From assembly GCA_043421945.1 (NCBI GenBank), contig JBHOGO010000009.1, positions 1 to 64,000 on the forward strand: a DNA stretch of 64,000 nucleotides, in the 5' to 3' direction. The position numbers and the translations under genes are program-made. Of the stretch, positions 40,713 to 50,837 are shown in pieces. The stretch comes from Thaumasiovibrio sp043421945. GTDB taxonomy: Bacteria; Pseudomonadota; Gammaproteobacteria; Enterobacterales; Vibrionaceae. The notes under the pieces were generated by a model. It was given only the letters and a program-made list of their open reading frames with translations, did no database searches and had not been told where the DNA came from. Numbering within the stretch: the first letter of the stretch is position 1; each line of letters opens with the position of its first letter.

Positions 40713-43337
40713 ATGTCTAAAGATAAAGCCGCGTCACCTAAGCACATTCCACACCCCAAATTGCCAATTGATGTCATTGAGTCCGAGTTCAAGCAAATAA
40801 TCATCGAAGACAATGTTGTTGTCGAGGCGGAAACAGGCTCAGGGAAATCAACCCGCTTACCGCTTTGGGCACAATCGTATGGACGTGTTCTCGTCGTTCA
40901 GCCAAGAAGAATTGCCTGTACTTCTTTAGCGAAGTTCCTTGCAGAACAAGCTAACGAAAGTATCGGTGAGTCCATTGGTTATGCGGTAAAGTTTGAAGCA
41001 CACTATAGCGATCAAACGAAAACTGTGTTTGTTACTCCGGGTGTTGCATTACGCTGGTACAGCGAGAATCAACTTAACCATTTTGATGCCATCATCATCG
41101 ATGAAATGCACTTAAGGCGTTGGGATACGGATCTATTAATGGCGATGGTTGTCGAGAGACAACAACAAGATCGTTTAAAACAACATCCCCTACAACACCG
41201 TTTAATACTGACTTCTGCGACATTAAATAGCCGACGTCTCGCCGAACACATTAATGGGCGTACCCTCAAGGCCGCTGGAAGACGGTTTCATGTTGAAGTG
41301 TTCAACGACGCAAAAGAGGCAAGGTTTGGACCCGATAGCCGAGATCTCGAGCAACGAGTTCTCAATGCGCTGCTCAGTTGCCGATTTGATGATCCAGATA
41401 ATGCGACAGAGGGTGATGTCTTAGTATTTCTACCGGGGCGAAAAGAGATTCAACTCTGTCAATCTAAGCTTAAATCCATCGATGCTGAAGTTGATGCAGA
41501 TATTATTCCCTTACATGCTAGTGTGAGTGACGAGGACAGACAACGCGCCTTAACGCATAACCCATCTAGACGTCGTGTTATTTTGGCGACCAATGTTGCT
41601 GAAACATCACTGACCATTCCGGGGGTCACTCTCATTATCGATAGTGGCTTAGAACGTCGAACCCATCAACGTAACGGTCGTACCGTCTTAAGCTTACACA
41701 GTATCTCCAAAGCCAGTGCCGAGCAGCGGAAAGGGCGAGCTGGTCGAATAAAAGACGGGCTATGTATTCGACTCTACGGCGCTGATGCCCCATTAGAAAG
41801 CGTTACTCCACCAGATTTACTGCGCGAAGAACTCACAGAGCCGATGTTGGCAGCTGCGTGTTGTGGCTACCGGCTAGCAGAATTACCCCTATTAGAGCCA
41901 CTCCCCGAGAAAACCTTCCTAAAAGCGCAGCAGCAACTTCTGAGTATGCAAGCCATCGATATTGAGGGGGTTGTTACCGATCACGGTAAGATGCTCTACC
42001 CACTCCCGATCGATCCATTATTCGCGCATCTTATCACCGTCATGAAAACACGTGCCGAGAAAGAAGCGATGGTTGATCTCGCCAGCGCGCTATCGGTTCC
42101 GCAACGGCTTTATAGCTTGCCCCGTTCAGAAGAAGCACTGTCAGCGCTCCACCTTTGGGAGCCGTTACACTGTGACGCAATGACGCTCATTAAATTAGTG
42201 AGACATCATCACCTTGATTCGAATCACCACTTAGGCTCCAGCGAAACACTCGATGCTGGTATTCATTCGAGCATTGATACACCAGAAGTAAATGTATTGG
42301 AGATTAACGCTGATAGTGTTGCAGAGGCTAGAAAGAATGCGATGCAGATCCGCGATGCTCTGTCACTGCCTTCTCTATCGGCCACATCGCGAGTACCAAG
42401 AGAAAGCTGGTTGAAACACGTGGCTGAAGCTGCTCCTGAGCTTGTGTTTGTTCGCCGCCAACAGCGTTCGGATTCAATGGGAAACAATATCAGTGAGGTT
42501 AATCCTGCCCGTGAAAGTCGTATCCGTGATGAGGACATTGCTTTTGTGGTTTTCGACCAATTTCATCTTCCTGGCAAAGGCAAAAAACAGACATTGAATC
42601 TAGCGACTTGCTGCGCACCTATTCCTGTTTCAACATTAGTAGCGCTCAACTTTGGAGAAGTCCAAGTTGGTCATACCCTCTCTACAATATCAATACCGAC
42701 AAAATCAGCATCAATACCGACAGAATCGACAACAGCAGGATTGAAATCACCAGCTAAAAGTCACGGTGAAGAAGCGCTATACCAAGTGGTTCACGAACGT
42801 ATCTATGCAGGGCGAGTGATTGACAGACAAACTCAATCGCCCTCAGGTGAACAGCTCATTCCCGCTGCTTGCCAATTGATTATCAATAACCAAGTACTGC
42901 CCGGACTTGCGGATTCTCGGTATCACGATATCCAGCAGTGGCACCTCTATTGTGAGCTTACCGGCACTATAGCCACAAGCGCTCCTCCAACAAACGAGCA
43001 AGAGTGCTCAGACATTTCATTAGAAGCATGGTTAACGGCTCAACTGACGGCGCTCTCTCTGGATAGTCTCGAAGATCTTGAAATGTTCGAGCCAAGCGAC
43101 TTCCCTTTTAATGGTATACCTGAATGGGAGCGTGAAGAGTTTGACCAACGTTACCCACGTATTTTGCATCTGGCTGATCTTCAATTATCTGTTGAATACC
43201 ACCCAAAAGGTAAACGTGTCACATTGCATTACCTGAGTGGCGGTCGTAAAACCGATCCTAAGCGTTGGGAGTTACCCCATTGGGCCGGCTGGAAAATGCG
43301 CTACAAAAAAGCAAGCCGAGTCATCGATATTAAGTAG
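40713..43337 (+). CDS. DExH-box ATP-dependent helicase, HrpB-like
   Basis: This 874-residue protein has helicase motifs I (VEAETGSGKSTRLP), II (IIIDEMHLRRW), III (TSAT) and the C-terminal TNVAETSLT and QRKGRAGR blocks, as in the HrpA/HrpB group. Its length (E. coli HrpB is about 810) fits HrpB better than HrpA. Motif II is DEMH rather than the usual DEFH/DEAH, and a low-complexity insertion (SIPTKSASIPTESTTAG) sits in the C-terminal half near residue 670. It probably remodels RNA. It is a single gene. Confidence 0.8.
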   Translation: MSKDKAASPKHIPHPKLPIDVIESEFKQIIIEDNVVVEAETGSGKSTRLPLWAQSYGRVLVVQPRRIACTSLAKFLAEQANESIGESIGYAVKFEAHYSDQTKTVFVTPGVALRWYSENQLNHFDAIIIDEMHLRRWDTDLLMAMVVERQQQDRLKQHPLQHRLILTSATLNSRRLAEHINGRTLKAAGRRFHVEVFNDAKEARFGPDSRDLEQRVLNALLSCRFDDPDNATEGDVLVFLPGRKEIQLCQSKLKSIDAEVDADIIPLHASVSDEDRQRALTHNPSRRRVILATNVAETSLTIPGVTLIIDSGLERRTHQRNGRTVLSLHSISKASAEQRKGRAGRIKDGLCIRLYGADAPLESVTPPDLLREELTEPMLAAACCGYRLAELPLLEPLPEKTFLKAQQQLLSMQAIDIEGVVTDHGKMLYPLPIDPLFAHLITVMKTRAEKEAMVDLASALSVPQRLYSLPRSEEALSALHLWEPLHCDAMTLIKLVRHHHLDSNHHLGSSETLDAGIHSSIDTPEVNVLEINADSVAEARKNAMQIRDALSLPSLSATSRVPRESWLKHVAEAAPELVFVRRQQRSDSMGNNISEVNPARESRIRDEDIAFVVFDQFHLPGKGKKQTLNLATCCAPIPVSTLVALNFGEVQVGHTLSTISIPTKSASIPTESTTAGLKSPAKSHGEEALYQVVHERIYAGRVIDRQTQSPSGEQLIPAACQLIINNQVLPGLADSRYHDIQQWHLYCELTGTIATSAPPTNEQECSDISLEAWLTAQLTALSLDSLEDLEMFEPSDFPFNGIPEWEREEFDQRYPRILHLADLQLSVEYHPKGKRVTLHYLSGGRKTDPKRWELPHWAGWKMRYKKASRVIDIK

Positions 43338-43481
43338 AACAAATCTCAATGATGAACAGATGTGCAGAAGGGATAGCGCCGGTGGCTTGCTAATTGATAA
43401 AATAGGCGAATAGTCACTTTAAAATACAGTGGATTAACGTTACCATCTCCACCCCTTGTTCCTCACAATAAACGTATCTCA

Positions 43482-45170
43482 ATGAATAACTCAAAACGCC
43501 CTCTCTATATTCCTTATGCAGGACCAGCTCTACTCGAAACCCCATTGCTCAACAAAGGTAGTGCTTTTTGTCCTGATGAACGTATGCACTTTAACTTAGA
43601 AGGCCTATTGCCTGAAGCGATTGAGTCTATAGAGGAACAAGCAGAACGTGCTTATCAGCAGTATCAAAGTTTTGATAATGACATGGATAAGCATATCTAC
43701 TTACGTAATATTCAAGATACGAACGAAACACTTTACTTCCGTCTCATTCAGAACCATATCACTGAGATGATGCCGATCATCTATACACCTACTGTTGGCG
43801 CAGCGTGTGAGAATTTCTCAAACATCTATCGTCGTGGTCGTGGCTTGTTTATCTCATACCCGAACCGTGATCGTATCGATGACATGCTTAATAACGCCTC
43901 TCGCCAAAACGTCAAAGTGATTGTTGTAACCGATGGCGAGCGTATTCTTGGCCTTGGTGACCAAGGTATCGGTGGTATGGGTATTCCCATTGGTAAACTT
44001 GCGCTATATACAGCGTGTGGCGGTATCAGTCCCGCTTACACGCTACCTATCGTTCTTGATGTGGGTACTAATAACCCTCAACGTCTATCTGATCCGATGT
44101 ACATGGGTTGGCGCCACACGCGTGTCACTGGCGATGAATACAAAGAGTTTGTTGAAGAGTTCATGCAGGCGGTTAAGCGTCGCTGGCCTGACGCTATTAT
44201 TCAGTTTGAAGATTTCGCTCAGAAGAATGCGATGCCTCTTCTTGAAGAATACAAAGATCGTTTCTGCTGTTTTAACGATGATATTCAAGGTACGGCATCG
44301 GTATCAGTAGGCTCTTTATTAGCGGCTAGCCGTGCAGCAGGAAAAAAACTGTCTGACCAAGTGATCACATTTGTTGGTGCGGGCTCTGCTGGCTGTGGTA
44401 TTGCTGAAGCACTTGTTGCTCAAATGGTTTCAGAAGGTCTTAGCGAAACACAAGCGCGTGAACAAATTTTCATGGTTGATCGCTGGGGTCTATTGACGGA
44501 CAACATGCCAAACTTGCTCGATTTCCAGAAAAAACTGGTTCAAAAGCAGAAGCGTGTTGGCGAGTGGGCATCTGATGAAAATGGCATTTCTCTGATGGAT
44601 GTTATGCGTCATGGTAAACCTACCGTGCTTATCGGTGTTTCTGGCGTTCCAGGCCTGTTTAGCGAAGAAGTGATCAAAGAGATGCACACGCATTGCGAGA
44701 AGCCGATCGTATTCCCGCTATCAAACCCAACGAGCCGTGTTGAAGCAACACCGGAAGATGTTATTCGTTGGACTGACGGTAAAGCCCTTGTTGCAACCGG
44801 GACACCTTTTGCGCCAGTATCTTACAACGGTAAGACGTATCCAATTGCCCAATGTAACAACAGCTATATCTTCCCGGGTATTGGTTTAGGTGTATTAGCG
44901 GTGAATGCCACTCGCGTGACAGATGAAATGCTTATGGAGGCAAGTCGTGCTTTAGCCGAGTGTTCACCAATGGCATTGTCGGGTGAAGGCGCTCTTCTTC
45001 CGCCTCTCGAAGATATCCATCATGTATCCAAGCACATTGCTTTCGCTGTCGCAAAACAAGCGATGCTTCAGGGTAAAGCCGCTAAAAACACCGATGAGCG
45101 TATCAAGGAAAAAATTGAACAAAACTTCTGGAAGCCGTTGTACCGCAGTTATAAACGTACTTCTTTCTAA
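43482..45170 (+). CDS. maeA: NAD-dependent malic enzyme
   Basis: This 562-residue protein (E. coli MaeA is 565) carries the malic enzyme signatures: YTPTVGAACENFSNIYRR, GLGDQGIGGMGIPIGKL, the metal-binding FEDFAQKNA and FCCFNDDIQGTA, and the dinucleotide fold FVGAGSAGCGIAEALV. It oxidatively decarboxylates malate to pyruvate with NAD+. It is a single gene with a strong terminator after the stop. Confidence 0.95.
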   Translation: MNNSKRPLYIPYAGPALLETPLLNKGSAFCPDERMHFNLEGLLPEAIESIEEQAERAYQQYQSFDNDMDKHIYLRNIQDTNETLYFRLIQNHITEMMPIIYTPTVGAACENFSNIYRRGRGLFISYPNRDRIDDMLNNASRQNVKVIVVTDGERILGLGDQGIGGMGIPIGKLALYTACGGISPAYTLPIVLDVGTNNPQRLSDPMYMGWRHTRVTGDEYKEFVEEFMQAVKRRWPDAIIQFEDFAQKNAMPLLEEYKDRFCCFNDDIQGTASVSVGSLLAASRAAGKKLSDQVITFVGAGSAGCGIAEALVAQMVSEGLSETQAREQIFMVDRWGLLTDNMPNLLDFQKKLVQKQKRVGEWASDENGISLMDVMRHGKPTVLIGVSGVPGLFSEEVIKEMHTHCEKPIVFPLSNPTSRVEATPEDVIRWTDGKALVATGTPFAPVSYNGKTYPIAQCNNSYIFPGIGLGVLAVNATRVTDEMLMEASRALAECSPMALSGEGALLPPLEDIHHVSKHIAFAVAKQAMLQGKAAKNTDERIKEKIEQNFWKPLYRSYKRTSF

Positions 45171-45212
45171 GCGCTTAATGACACGATATTAAACAACTAA
45201 GTGCTCATCAAT

Positions 45213-45239
45213 AAAGCCATGCTCATGCATGGCTTTTTT
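45213..45239 (+). terminator. Terminator of the malic enzyme gene
   Basis: AAAGCCATGC / GCATGGCTTTTTT with a TCAT loop ends in a T-run. It lies 43 bp after the stop codon. Confidence 0.88.
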
Positions 45240-45384
45240 CATCGCTTTCACCAACAGCAGTATAGTGATTAGAGAATTCTCGGTTGATTTTTTGTCAGCC
45301 TCTTCTAAAAATCAGCGGCTTATATTGTAAAATATGTTCTATTGAGGCAAATTAGCCTAATGAATATTCTTAATCGAGTCACGC

Positions 45385-46158
45385 ATGCGTAAGGCTATAT
45401 TCTGTCTTATTGGTTCCCTACTACTTTTCGCGTTCACGCTTATTGCCATCGACCAGTGGATGTCGTTTCGTTATCGCAATGACATATACACTGACACCGA
45501 TAACATACCTCATAAACAAGTTGGAATGGTACTTGGTACCAGTAAGTATATCGGGCGTACCTTGAATTGGTTTTACCAACATCGCATCGACAGCGCTTTG
45601 GCTCTCTATCATGCAGACAAAGTGGATACGCTCTTGCTCAGTGGCGATAATGCCCACCGCTCGTACAATGAACCTTGGACGATGAAACGAGATTTTATCC
45701 GCGGTGGCGTCCCTGAAGAAAAGATTGTTCTTGATTATGCTGGCTTTCGAACCTTAGATTCCATCGTCCGTGCCCATAAAATCTTTGAAGCAGACAACCT
45801 TGTTGTGATTACCCAACGATTCCATTGTGAACGTGCACTCTTTTTAGCAGAGCATAACAACATTGATGCTATTTGCTATGCCGCACCGATGCCCAGAGGG
45901 CTCGGGGGGTTTAAGATCAGATCACGCGAAGTACTTGCACGTGTTAATGCCGTTATGGACATCTATTTACTCAATAAACAACCACGTTTTTTAGGGCCAC
46001 CCCTTCCAATTTCAGAAATGATGTTAGAGCCGGCAGATGACAACATCGTTATTCAAGAAGCAAACTCTCAAGAAGCAGGTACTTTGGAAGCAACTCACTA
46101 CGAAACTGATAGTGATAATTTCGATGAGAATGCGGACACTGATGTGGATTTAGAGTGA
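45385..46158 (+). CDS. sanA: SanA-like envelope protein (DUF218)
   Basis: This 257-residue protein has an N-terminal membrane anchor (FCLIGSLLLFAFTLIAI) and the DUF218 domain with VGMVLGTSKY, LLLSGDN and ITQRFHCERALFLA. It matches SanA, linked in enteric bacteria to envelope permeability (vancomycin sensitivity at high temperature). It also carries a C-terminal acidic tail of about 50 residues (DSDNFDENADTDVD) not usual in E. coli SanA. Confidence 0.82.
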   Translation: MRKAIFCLIGSLLLFAFTLIAIDQWMSFRYRNDIYTDTDNIPHKQVGMVLGTSKYIGRTLNWFYQHRIDSALALYHADKVDTLLLSGDNAHRSYNEPWTMKRDFIRGGVPEEKIVLDYAGFRTLDSIVRAHKIFEADNLVVITQRFHCERALFLAEHNNIDAICYAAPMPRGLGGFKIRSREVLARVNAVMDIYLLNKQPRFLGPPLPISEMMLEPADDNIVIQEANSQEAGTLEATHYETDSDNFDENADTDVDLE

Positions 46159-46213
46159 CCAACTAATGTCAAAAATCAAAAGACGCATTAATATTGCAAT
46201 GAGTCATTTTAGA

Positions 46214-46235
46214 GTGGGTAGATAACTACCCATTT
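46214..46235 (+). terminator. Terminator of sanA
   Basis: The stem TGGGTAG / CTACCCA with an ATAA loop is followed by TTTCT. It lies 56 bp after the sanA stop. Confidence 0.6.
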
Positions 46236-46361
46236 CTAATAAAGTGATTCACATATCTTATTAGCATTTCATTGTGTTTACTATTTGTTGAACTGCCTCT
46301 CTCGACACAACTCCATAGATAAATAACATGTACGCAACATCCACAGCACAAGGAGCTGTCC

Positions 46362-47732
46362 ATGACTGCGTTAACGTTAGCCTTCCGCCATTGGGTTTTA
46401 GAGAGGAATAGTCTAATCCTCATTGGCAATATCATTCTATTCTTTACCCTTTATAATACATTACCTTTTGAGAAGAATGTCGTCACGGGTCTGTCCATAC
46501 TTGTCTTTGTCGCTGTACTCTGGTTAACAGAAGCGCTTCACGTCAGTATTACTGCCCTTCTTGTTCCTATCTTGGCGATTAGTTTTAATATCTTTGATAC
46601 CAGCAAAGCGCTGAGTAATTTTGCCAGCCCTACGATATTTCTCTTCTTAGGGGGGTTCGCTTTGGCGGCAGCTCTGCACGCCCAAGAGCTAGACAAAGCA
46701 ATTGCGGATAAAGTCCTCGTTTTTGCAAAGGGAAAAATGTCTGTCGCTGTTCTAATGCTGTTTGGTGTATCTGCTGGATTATCTATGTGGATCAGTAACA
46801 CAGCGACAACGGCAATGATGCTTCCTCTCGTCTTAGGAGTACTCAACAAAGTCAATGCTAAATCAGAACGTAATACCTATGTCTTCGTCTTGCTTGGCAT
46901 CGCTTATTGCGCCAGTATTGGTGGTATTGCGACAATCGTTGGTAGCCCGCCAAATGCGATAGCCGCTGCAGAGGTAGGGCTAACATTCGCAGAATGGATG
47001 AAACTCGGCTTACCGATATCCATATTATTGATGCCCATTGCCATTGCGCTATTGTTTGTCCTCGTGAAGCCTAACCTCAATCATACCTTCGAGCTCGATC
47101 ACCGCCCAGTGCAGTGGAATAACGGTAAGCTAATCACTCTCGCCATTTTTGCTTTAACAGTTTCATGTTGGATCTTTAGTAAACCTCTTAACAACATGCT
47201 AGGCGGAATAAAAAGCTTCGATACCTATATAGCGTTAAGTGCCATTGTCTTATTGGGTATATCTCGAGTGGTACAGTGGAAACAAATTGAAAAATCAACC
47301 GACTGGGGTGTGCTACTTCTTTTCGGTGGCGGTATCTGCTTAAGCAATATTCTGCGTGAAACAGGAACCAGTGCCTTTCTTGCGCACAGCCTCAGTGGGT
47401 TTCTTGAGCAAGCAGGACTTTTCCTGACCATTATCGCTGTTGCTGCATTTGTTGTCTTTTTAACCGAGTTTGCCAGTAATACTGCCAGCGCTGCGTTACT
47501 TGTACCTATATTCGCTACCATCGCTGAAGCTTTAGGCGTTTCGCCTGTCATGCTTTCGGCATTAATCGCGATAGCGGCATCTTGCGCCTTCATGCTACCG
47601 GTTGCGACGCCACCTAACGCAATCGTATTCGGCTCAGGGCATATTAAACAGAGCGATATGATGCGTGTTGGCATGTATCTTAATATCGCGTGTATTCTCA
47701 CACTGACATTTTTTACATGGTTATTTTGGTAA
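46362..47732 (+). CDS. SLC13/DASS family sodium-coupled anion transporter
   Basis: This 456-residue integral membrane protein has the two SNT motifs of the divalent-anion:sodium symporter family (ISNTATTAMMLPLVLGVL and ASNTASAALLVPIFATIA) and the GSPPNAIAAAEV / ATPPNAIVFGSG pair. It probably imports dicarboxylates (succinate, malate or citrate-like) with sodium. It sits two genes after the malic enzyme, which would use imported malate, but not in the same operon. Confidence 0.88.
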   Translation: MTALTLAFRHWVLERNSLILIGNIILFFTLYNTLPFEKNVVTGLSILVFVAVLWLTEALHVSITALLVPILAISFNIFDTSKALSNFASPTIFLFLGGFALAAALHAQELDKAIADKVLVFAKGKMSVAVLMLFGVSAGLSMWISNTATTAMMLPLVLGVLNKVNAKSERNTYVFVLLGIAYCASIGGIATIVGSPPNAIAAAEVGLTFAEWMKLGLPISILLMPIAIALLFVLVKPNLNHTFELDHRPVQWNNGKLITLAIFALTVSCWIFSKPLNNMLGGIKSFDTYIALSAIVLLGISRVVQWKQIEKSTDWGVLLLFGGGICLSNILRETGTSAFLAHSLSGFLEQAGLFLTIIAVAAFVVFLTEFASNTASAALLVPIFATIAEALGVSPVMLSALIAIAASCAFMLPVATPPNAIVFGSGHIKQSDMMRVGMYLNIACILTLTFFTWLFW

Positions 47733-47775
47733 GGGAACGCTAAGCTTCTAAACGCTTCCTTTCTATTTACTTCAC

Positions 47776-47816
47776 AGTGGTGCCTATGGGTATAAACCTA
47801 GGCACCACTTTATTTC
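47776..47816 (+). terminator. Terminator after the SLC13 transporter gene
   Basis: AGTGGTGCCTA (47776-47786) and TAGGCACCACT (47799-47809) form a perfect 11-bp stem followed by TTATTTC. Confidence 0.72.
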
Positions 47817-48031
47817 AGAACAACACTCCCCTTCATCAATGTTTCATCACCTATTTTTCACTGACATACATGCCTAATACGAAAAATGAAACCATGCTAT
47901 TAACCAGAGAAAAGCTTGTCATTTGCTTTAGATAAGCACATCATACTTAAAACTTTTACCTAAAAGTTAAACTCAAGAAAGATACCCAGCAACAAATCAA
48001 AAACCAATTAAGCTCATAGCAAAGAGGCTGT

Positions 48032-49117
48032 ATGAAATATGCCAATATTACAGGTTGGGGAAAATGTCTACCTCCAACAGTCCTTACTAATGAAGAATTA
48101 AGCCAATTTGTAGAAACATCCGATGATTGGATTCAATCTCGTACTGGCATCAAAGCAAGACGTATCAGTCACGTCGATACCTCTGTTCTCGCCGAATTTG
48201 CAGCTCGCGATGCCATTGCTTGTGCGGGTATCTCACCTGAAGATATCGACCTTATCATCGTCGCTACTTGCTCTCCTGATACCCTAATCCCGAATATTGC
48301 GTCGAAAGTGCAACTGGCGCTTGGGGCTACGAATGCGGCGGCATTTGACCAAAATGCGGCTTGTACAGGATTCCTCTATGGATTAGAAACCGCAACAAGG
48401 ATGCTACAAGCAGGTCAATACCGTCACGCTGTTGTGATTGGTGCTGAGAGACTGAGTTGGTACCTTGATTGGAGTAAAAGAGATACTGCCGTTCTGTTTG
48501 GTGATGGTGCTGGCGCTGTTGTACTTAGCCAAACGGATGAAAAGCTTGGTTTACAGCAAGCTAAACTGGGTTGTGATGCGGCAGGCAGAGATATCCTTGC
48601 AATTCCTTCTTTTGGCACGGCAATGCAGAGATTTGACCCAATGGCTGGCTATTTTGATTTTAACTTCGTTGGGCGTGATATCTTCCGACGTGCAGTGAAA
48701 GGCATGTCACTCGCTGCACACCATGTTCTAGAAAGTGCGCAAATTCAAAGCGAGCAAATTGACGCCGTTATTCCTCACCAAGCTAACTTACGTATTATTG
48801 AAGCGCTGTGTGATTATGCCAAGATTCCGGTCGAGAAAGCGTTTGTCAATATCACCCATTATGGCAACACATCGGCAGCCACAGTGCCAATCGCGCTTTG
48901 CGAGGCTGTAGAGCAAGGGTTTATTAAACCTAACAACAAAATTCTCACTGCAGCTTTCGGTGCCGGACTGACATGGGGAGCGGGGCTTATTCAATGGGGT
49001 GACAGGGTCACGCCAGTCGCATCTTCGGATTTAACATTACCACCTTGTGACCAAACGGCAACGCAGCTTTTGTCTGTCGCCATTGAGAAATGTCAATCTC
49101 ACGCATCAGAGAATTAA
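48032..49117 (+). CDS. Beta-ketoacyl-ACP synthase III (FabH family)
   Basis: This 361-residue protein has the KAS III triad: Cys111 in NAACTGFLYGLETA, His249 in PHQANLRI and Asn279 in HYGNTSAATV. The glycine-rich GDGAGAVVL and AFGAGLTWGAGL segments also fit. It condenses acetyl-CoA or another acyl-CoA with malonyl-ACP to start fatty acid synthesis. It is isolated from any fab cluster and about 40 residues longer than the usual FabH (about 316-320), with an extra C-terminal tail. It may therefore be a second, specialised copy (FabH2-like). Confidence 0.85.
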   Translation: MKYANITGWGKCLPPTVLTNEELSQFVETSDDWIQSRTGIKARRISHVDTSVLAEFAARDAIACAGISPEDIDLIIVATCSPDTLIPNIASKVQLALGATNAAAFDQNAACTGFLYGLETATRMLQAGQYRHAVVIGAERLSWYLDWSKRDTAVLFGDGAGAVVLSQTDEKLGLQQAKLGCDAAGRDILAIPSFGTAMQRFDPMAGYFDFNFVGRDIFRRAVKGMSLAAHHVLESAQIQSEQIDAVIPHQANLRIIEALCDYAKIPVEKAFVNITHYGNTSAATVPIALCEAVEQGFIKPNNKILTAAFGAGLTWGAGLIQWGDRVTPVASSDLTLPPCDQTATQLLSVAIEKCQSHASEN

Positions 49118-49181
49118 TCAGACGTCACTGACTAGCGAACACCTATTAACTCGTTCGCATCGGTACAGTGAAAACATACTT

Positions 49182-49230
49182 AAGCCAAAGTCACTGCTAA
49201 AAGATCCTTTTAATCAGTGTACTTTGGCTT
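49182..49230 (+). terminator. Large imperfect hairpin downstream of the KAS III gene
   Basis: AAGCCAAAGTCACTG (49182-49196) pairs with CAGTGTACTTTGGCTT (49215-49230) with one bulged base. The T-run after it is weak, so it may be a terminator or an RNA-stabilising structure. Confidence 0.45.
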
Positions 49231-49355
49231 ATTCCTTTGATCACTATTTATGATATCAACAACAAATAGCGAGTTATCACACATCGTTAGCTATTGTCCG
49301 TAAAGAGTTATCGCACGTAAATAGCCTGTACAGGATTTAAACACCACAACCACAC

Positions 49356-50690
49356 TCATCGGCTACGGTAAGGTGATGAAATCGTCACTCTATTTCTTCC
49401 AGTACGTTTTGCTTTATAAAGCGCTTCGTCTGCCCTTTGAATCAATTCGCTGGGTGTTTCGTCTTCTAGCTGTGCAACCCCAGCACTGATCGTAATAGTG
49501 GTATCATTCGTCCATTGAAAATTTTCCACTTGATATCGTAACGTTTCCGCTAAATCGGTGGCTGACTGCAATGCTCTGTTCGGACAAAAAATAATAAACT
49601 CTTCCCTTCCCCACCGGACAAAAACATCATTAATGTCCAGCCACTCAACCACTAAATGGCTAAACGCTCTCAAAATATCATCACCACAATAGTGCCCGTG
49701 AGTGTCATTAATCACTTTAAAATGATCAATATCGATAAAGATAATGGAAAAAGGACGTTCATAACGCTGACTCTGCTTCACTGCTTGATGAAGCCACTCC
49801 TGCACAGCTGCGCGATTTTTTACCCCAGTCAGCGTATCTCGCTCTGCCAAGGCTGCAAATTTTTTCGCTTGAAGGCTTAATGTAATGTTATTTTTTCTCA
49901 AGAGTGCTTCGCGCTTGGCTGCAACTTGGAAATTGTAGCGGACTATGAAATATTCGTAACAAAGAAAGCATATAGCAGAAATGATCCACATCGCCATAAT
50001 AAGCTTATAGAGTTCTTGTTCGCTAATCCAATAACCATGAAACGTTATTCCTCTGACACTGAGCGTATACTCTCCCTCTTCAACATAGCTCCCTGTCGCA
50101 ACCTCTATATGCACAATATTTGAGAGGTCAGGTCCGGAGTGCTCTAAATCAATATTGTAATCTGCAATCCACCATGAGAGAACATGGAAAGCATTGAGAG
50201 GAATAGTAACAGGACCACGATTGACACCTGGGGAAAATTCGATCGCATTAAATTTGTAAGAGACAGGGTCGTCATCACGCGTATATGCAGGATGAGAGTT
50301 TCTTAAGTAGACACGGACTCGAGCATCATCCATCAAAGTATGATAGTCAATATTTAAGCTGACCGAATGGTATTTACTCAAATCGATCGCTTCACCGATG
50401 CGTTGAGGAAACATCGCAATTTCACAAAATGGGTATGGTGCTACATTTACAATACGGCAACCAATGCTCGCCCCATCTTCCCACTCAACCATGCTGACCT
50501 CTGTTTCCCCCCCTTGTAAGCTGTCATCGACTTTCTCAAAGCGCCAATCAGGTACAGAAACAACCATATCTCTGCTGGCTCCCCCCATATGATGCCAACC
50601 AATAAGAAAGATAGAGAGCGTGAGCAATAACACAATCATTTTCTTAAAGACTGCATGTGACGATATAGGAGCAAAATCAACCATAACCAT
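49356..50690 (-). CDS. Membrane-bound diguanylate cyclase (GGDEF domain)
   Basis: This 444-residue protein has an N-terminal membrane helix (MIVLLLTLSIFLIGWH) and a periplasmic beta-rich sensor domain (about 40-225). A second helix follows (LIMAMWIISAICFLCYEYFI), then a short coiled linker and a C-terminal GGDEF domain (about 285-444) with FIDIDHFKVINDTHGH and the signature RWGREEFIIF. It should make cyclic di-GMP in response to an outside signal. The signature is GREEF instead of GGDEF/GGEEF, and no RxxD inhibitory site precedes it, so activity is not certain. ATG 50690 was chosen; ATG 50684 is equally close. Confidence 0.85.
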   Translation of the reverse strand: MVMVDFAPISSHAVFKKMIVLLLTLSIFLIGWHHMGGASRDMVVSVPDWRFEKVDDSLQGGETEVSMVEWEDGASIGCRIVNVAPYPFCEIAMFPQRIGEAIDLSKYHSVSLNIDYHTLMDDARVRVYLRNSHPAYTRDDDPVSYKFNAIEFSPGVNRGPVTIPLNAFHVLSWWIADYNIDLEHSGPDLSNIVHIEVATGSYVEEGEYTLSVRGITFHGYWISEQELYKLIMAMWIISAICFLCYEYFIVRYNFQVAAKREALLRKNNITLSLQAKKFAALAERDTLTGVKNRAAVQEWLHQAVKQSQRYERPFSIIFIDIDHFKVINDTHGHYCGDDILRAFSHLVVEWLDINDVFVRWGREEFIIFCPNRALQSATDLAETLRYQVENFQWTNDTTITISAGVAQLEDETPSELIQRADEALYKAKRTGRNRVTISSPYRSR

Positions 50691-50797
50691 AACCAACTAA
50701 ACAGAGACACTCAAAATAATCTCAAATAACAATAAGTTAAGCAATACATTCACATCAGTGATATTGCATATATTAAATTGAACTGTGCTAAAACAAA

Positions 50798-50822
50798 AAA
50801 AGCCTGCGAAAGGCAGGCTTTT
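50798..50822 (-). terminator. Terminator of nagK
   Basis: AAAAGCCTGC / GCAGGCTTTT with a 5-nt loop gives a T-run on the minus strand, 16 bp beyond the nagK stop. It also ends with T-rich sequence on the plus strand. Confidence 0.85.
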
Positions 50823-50837
50823 ATCAGTATTTTAGAA

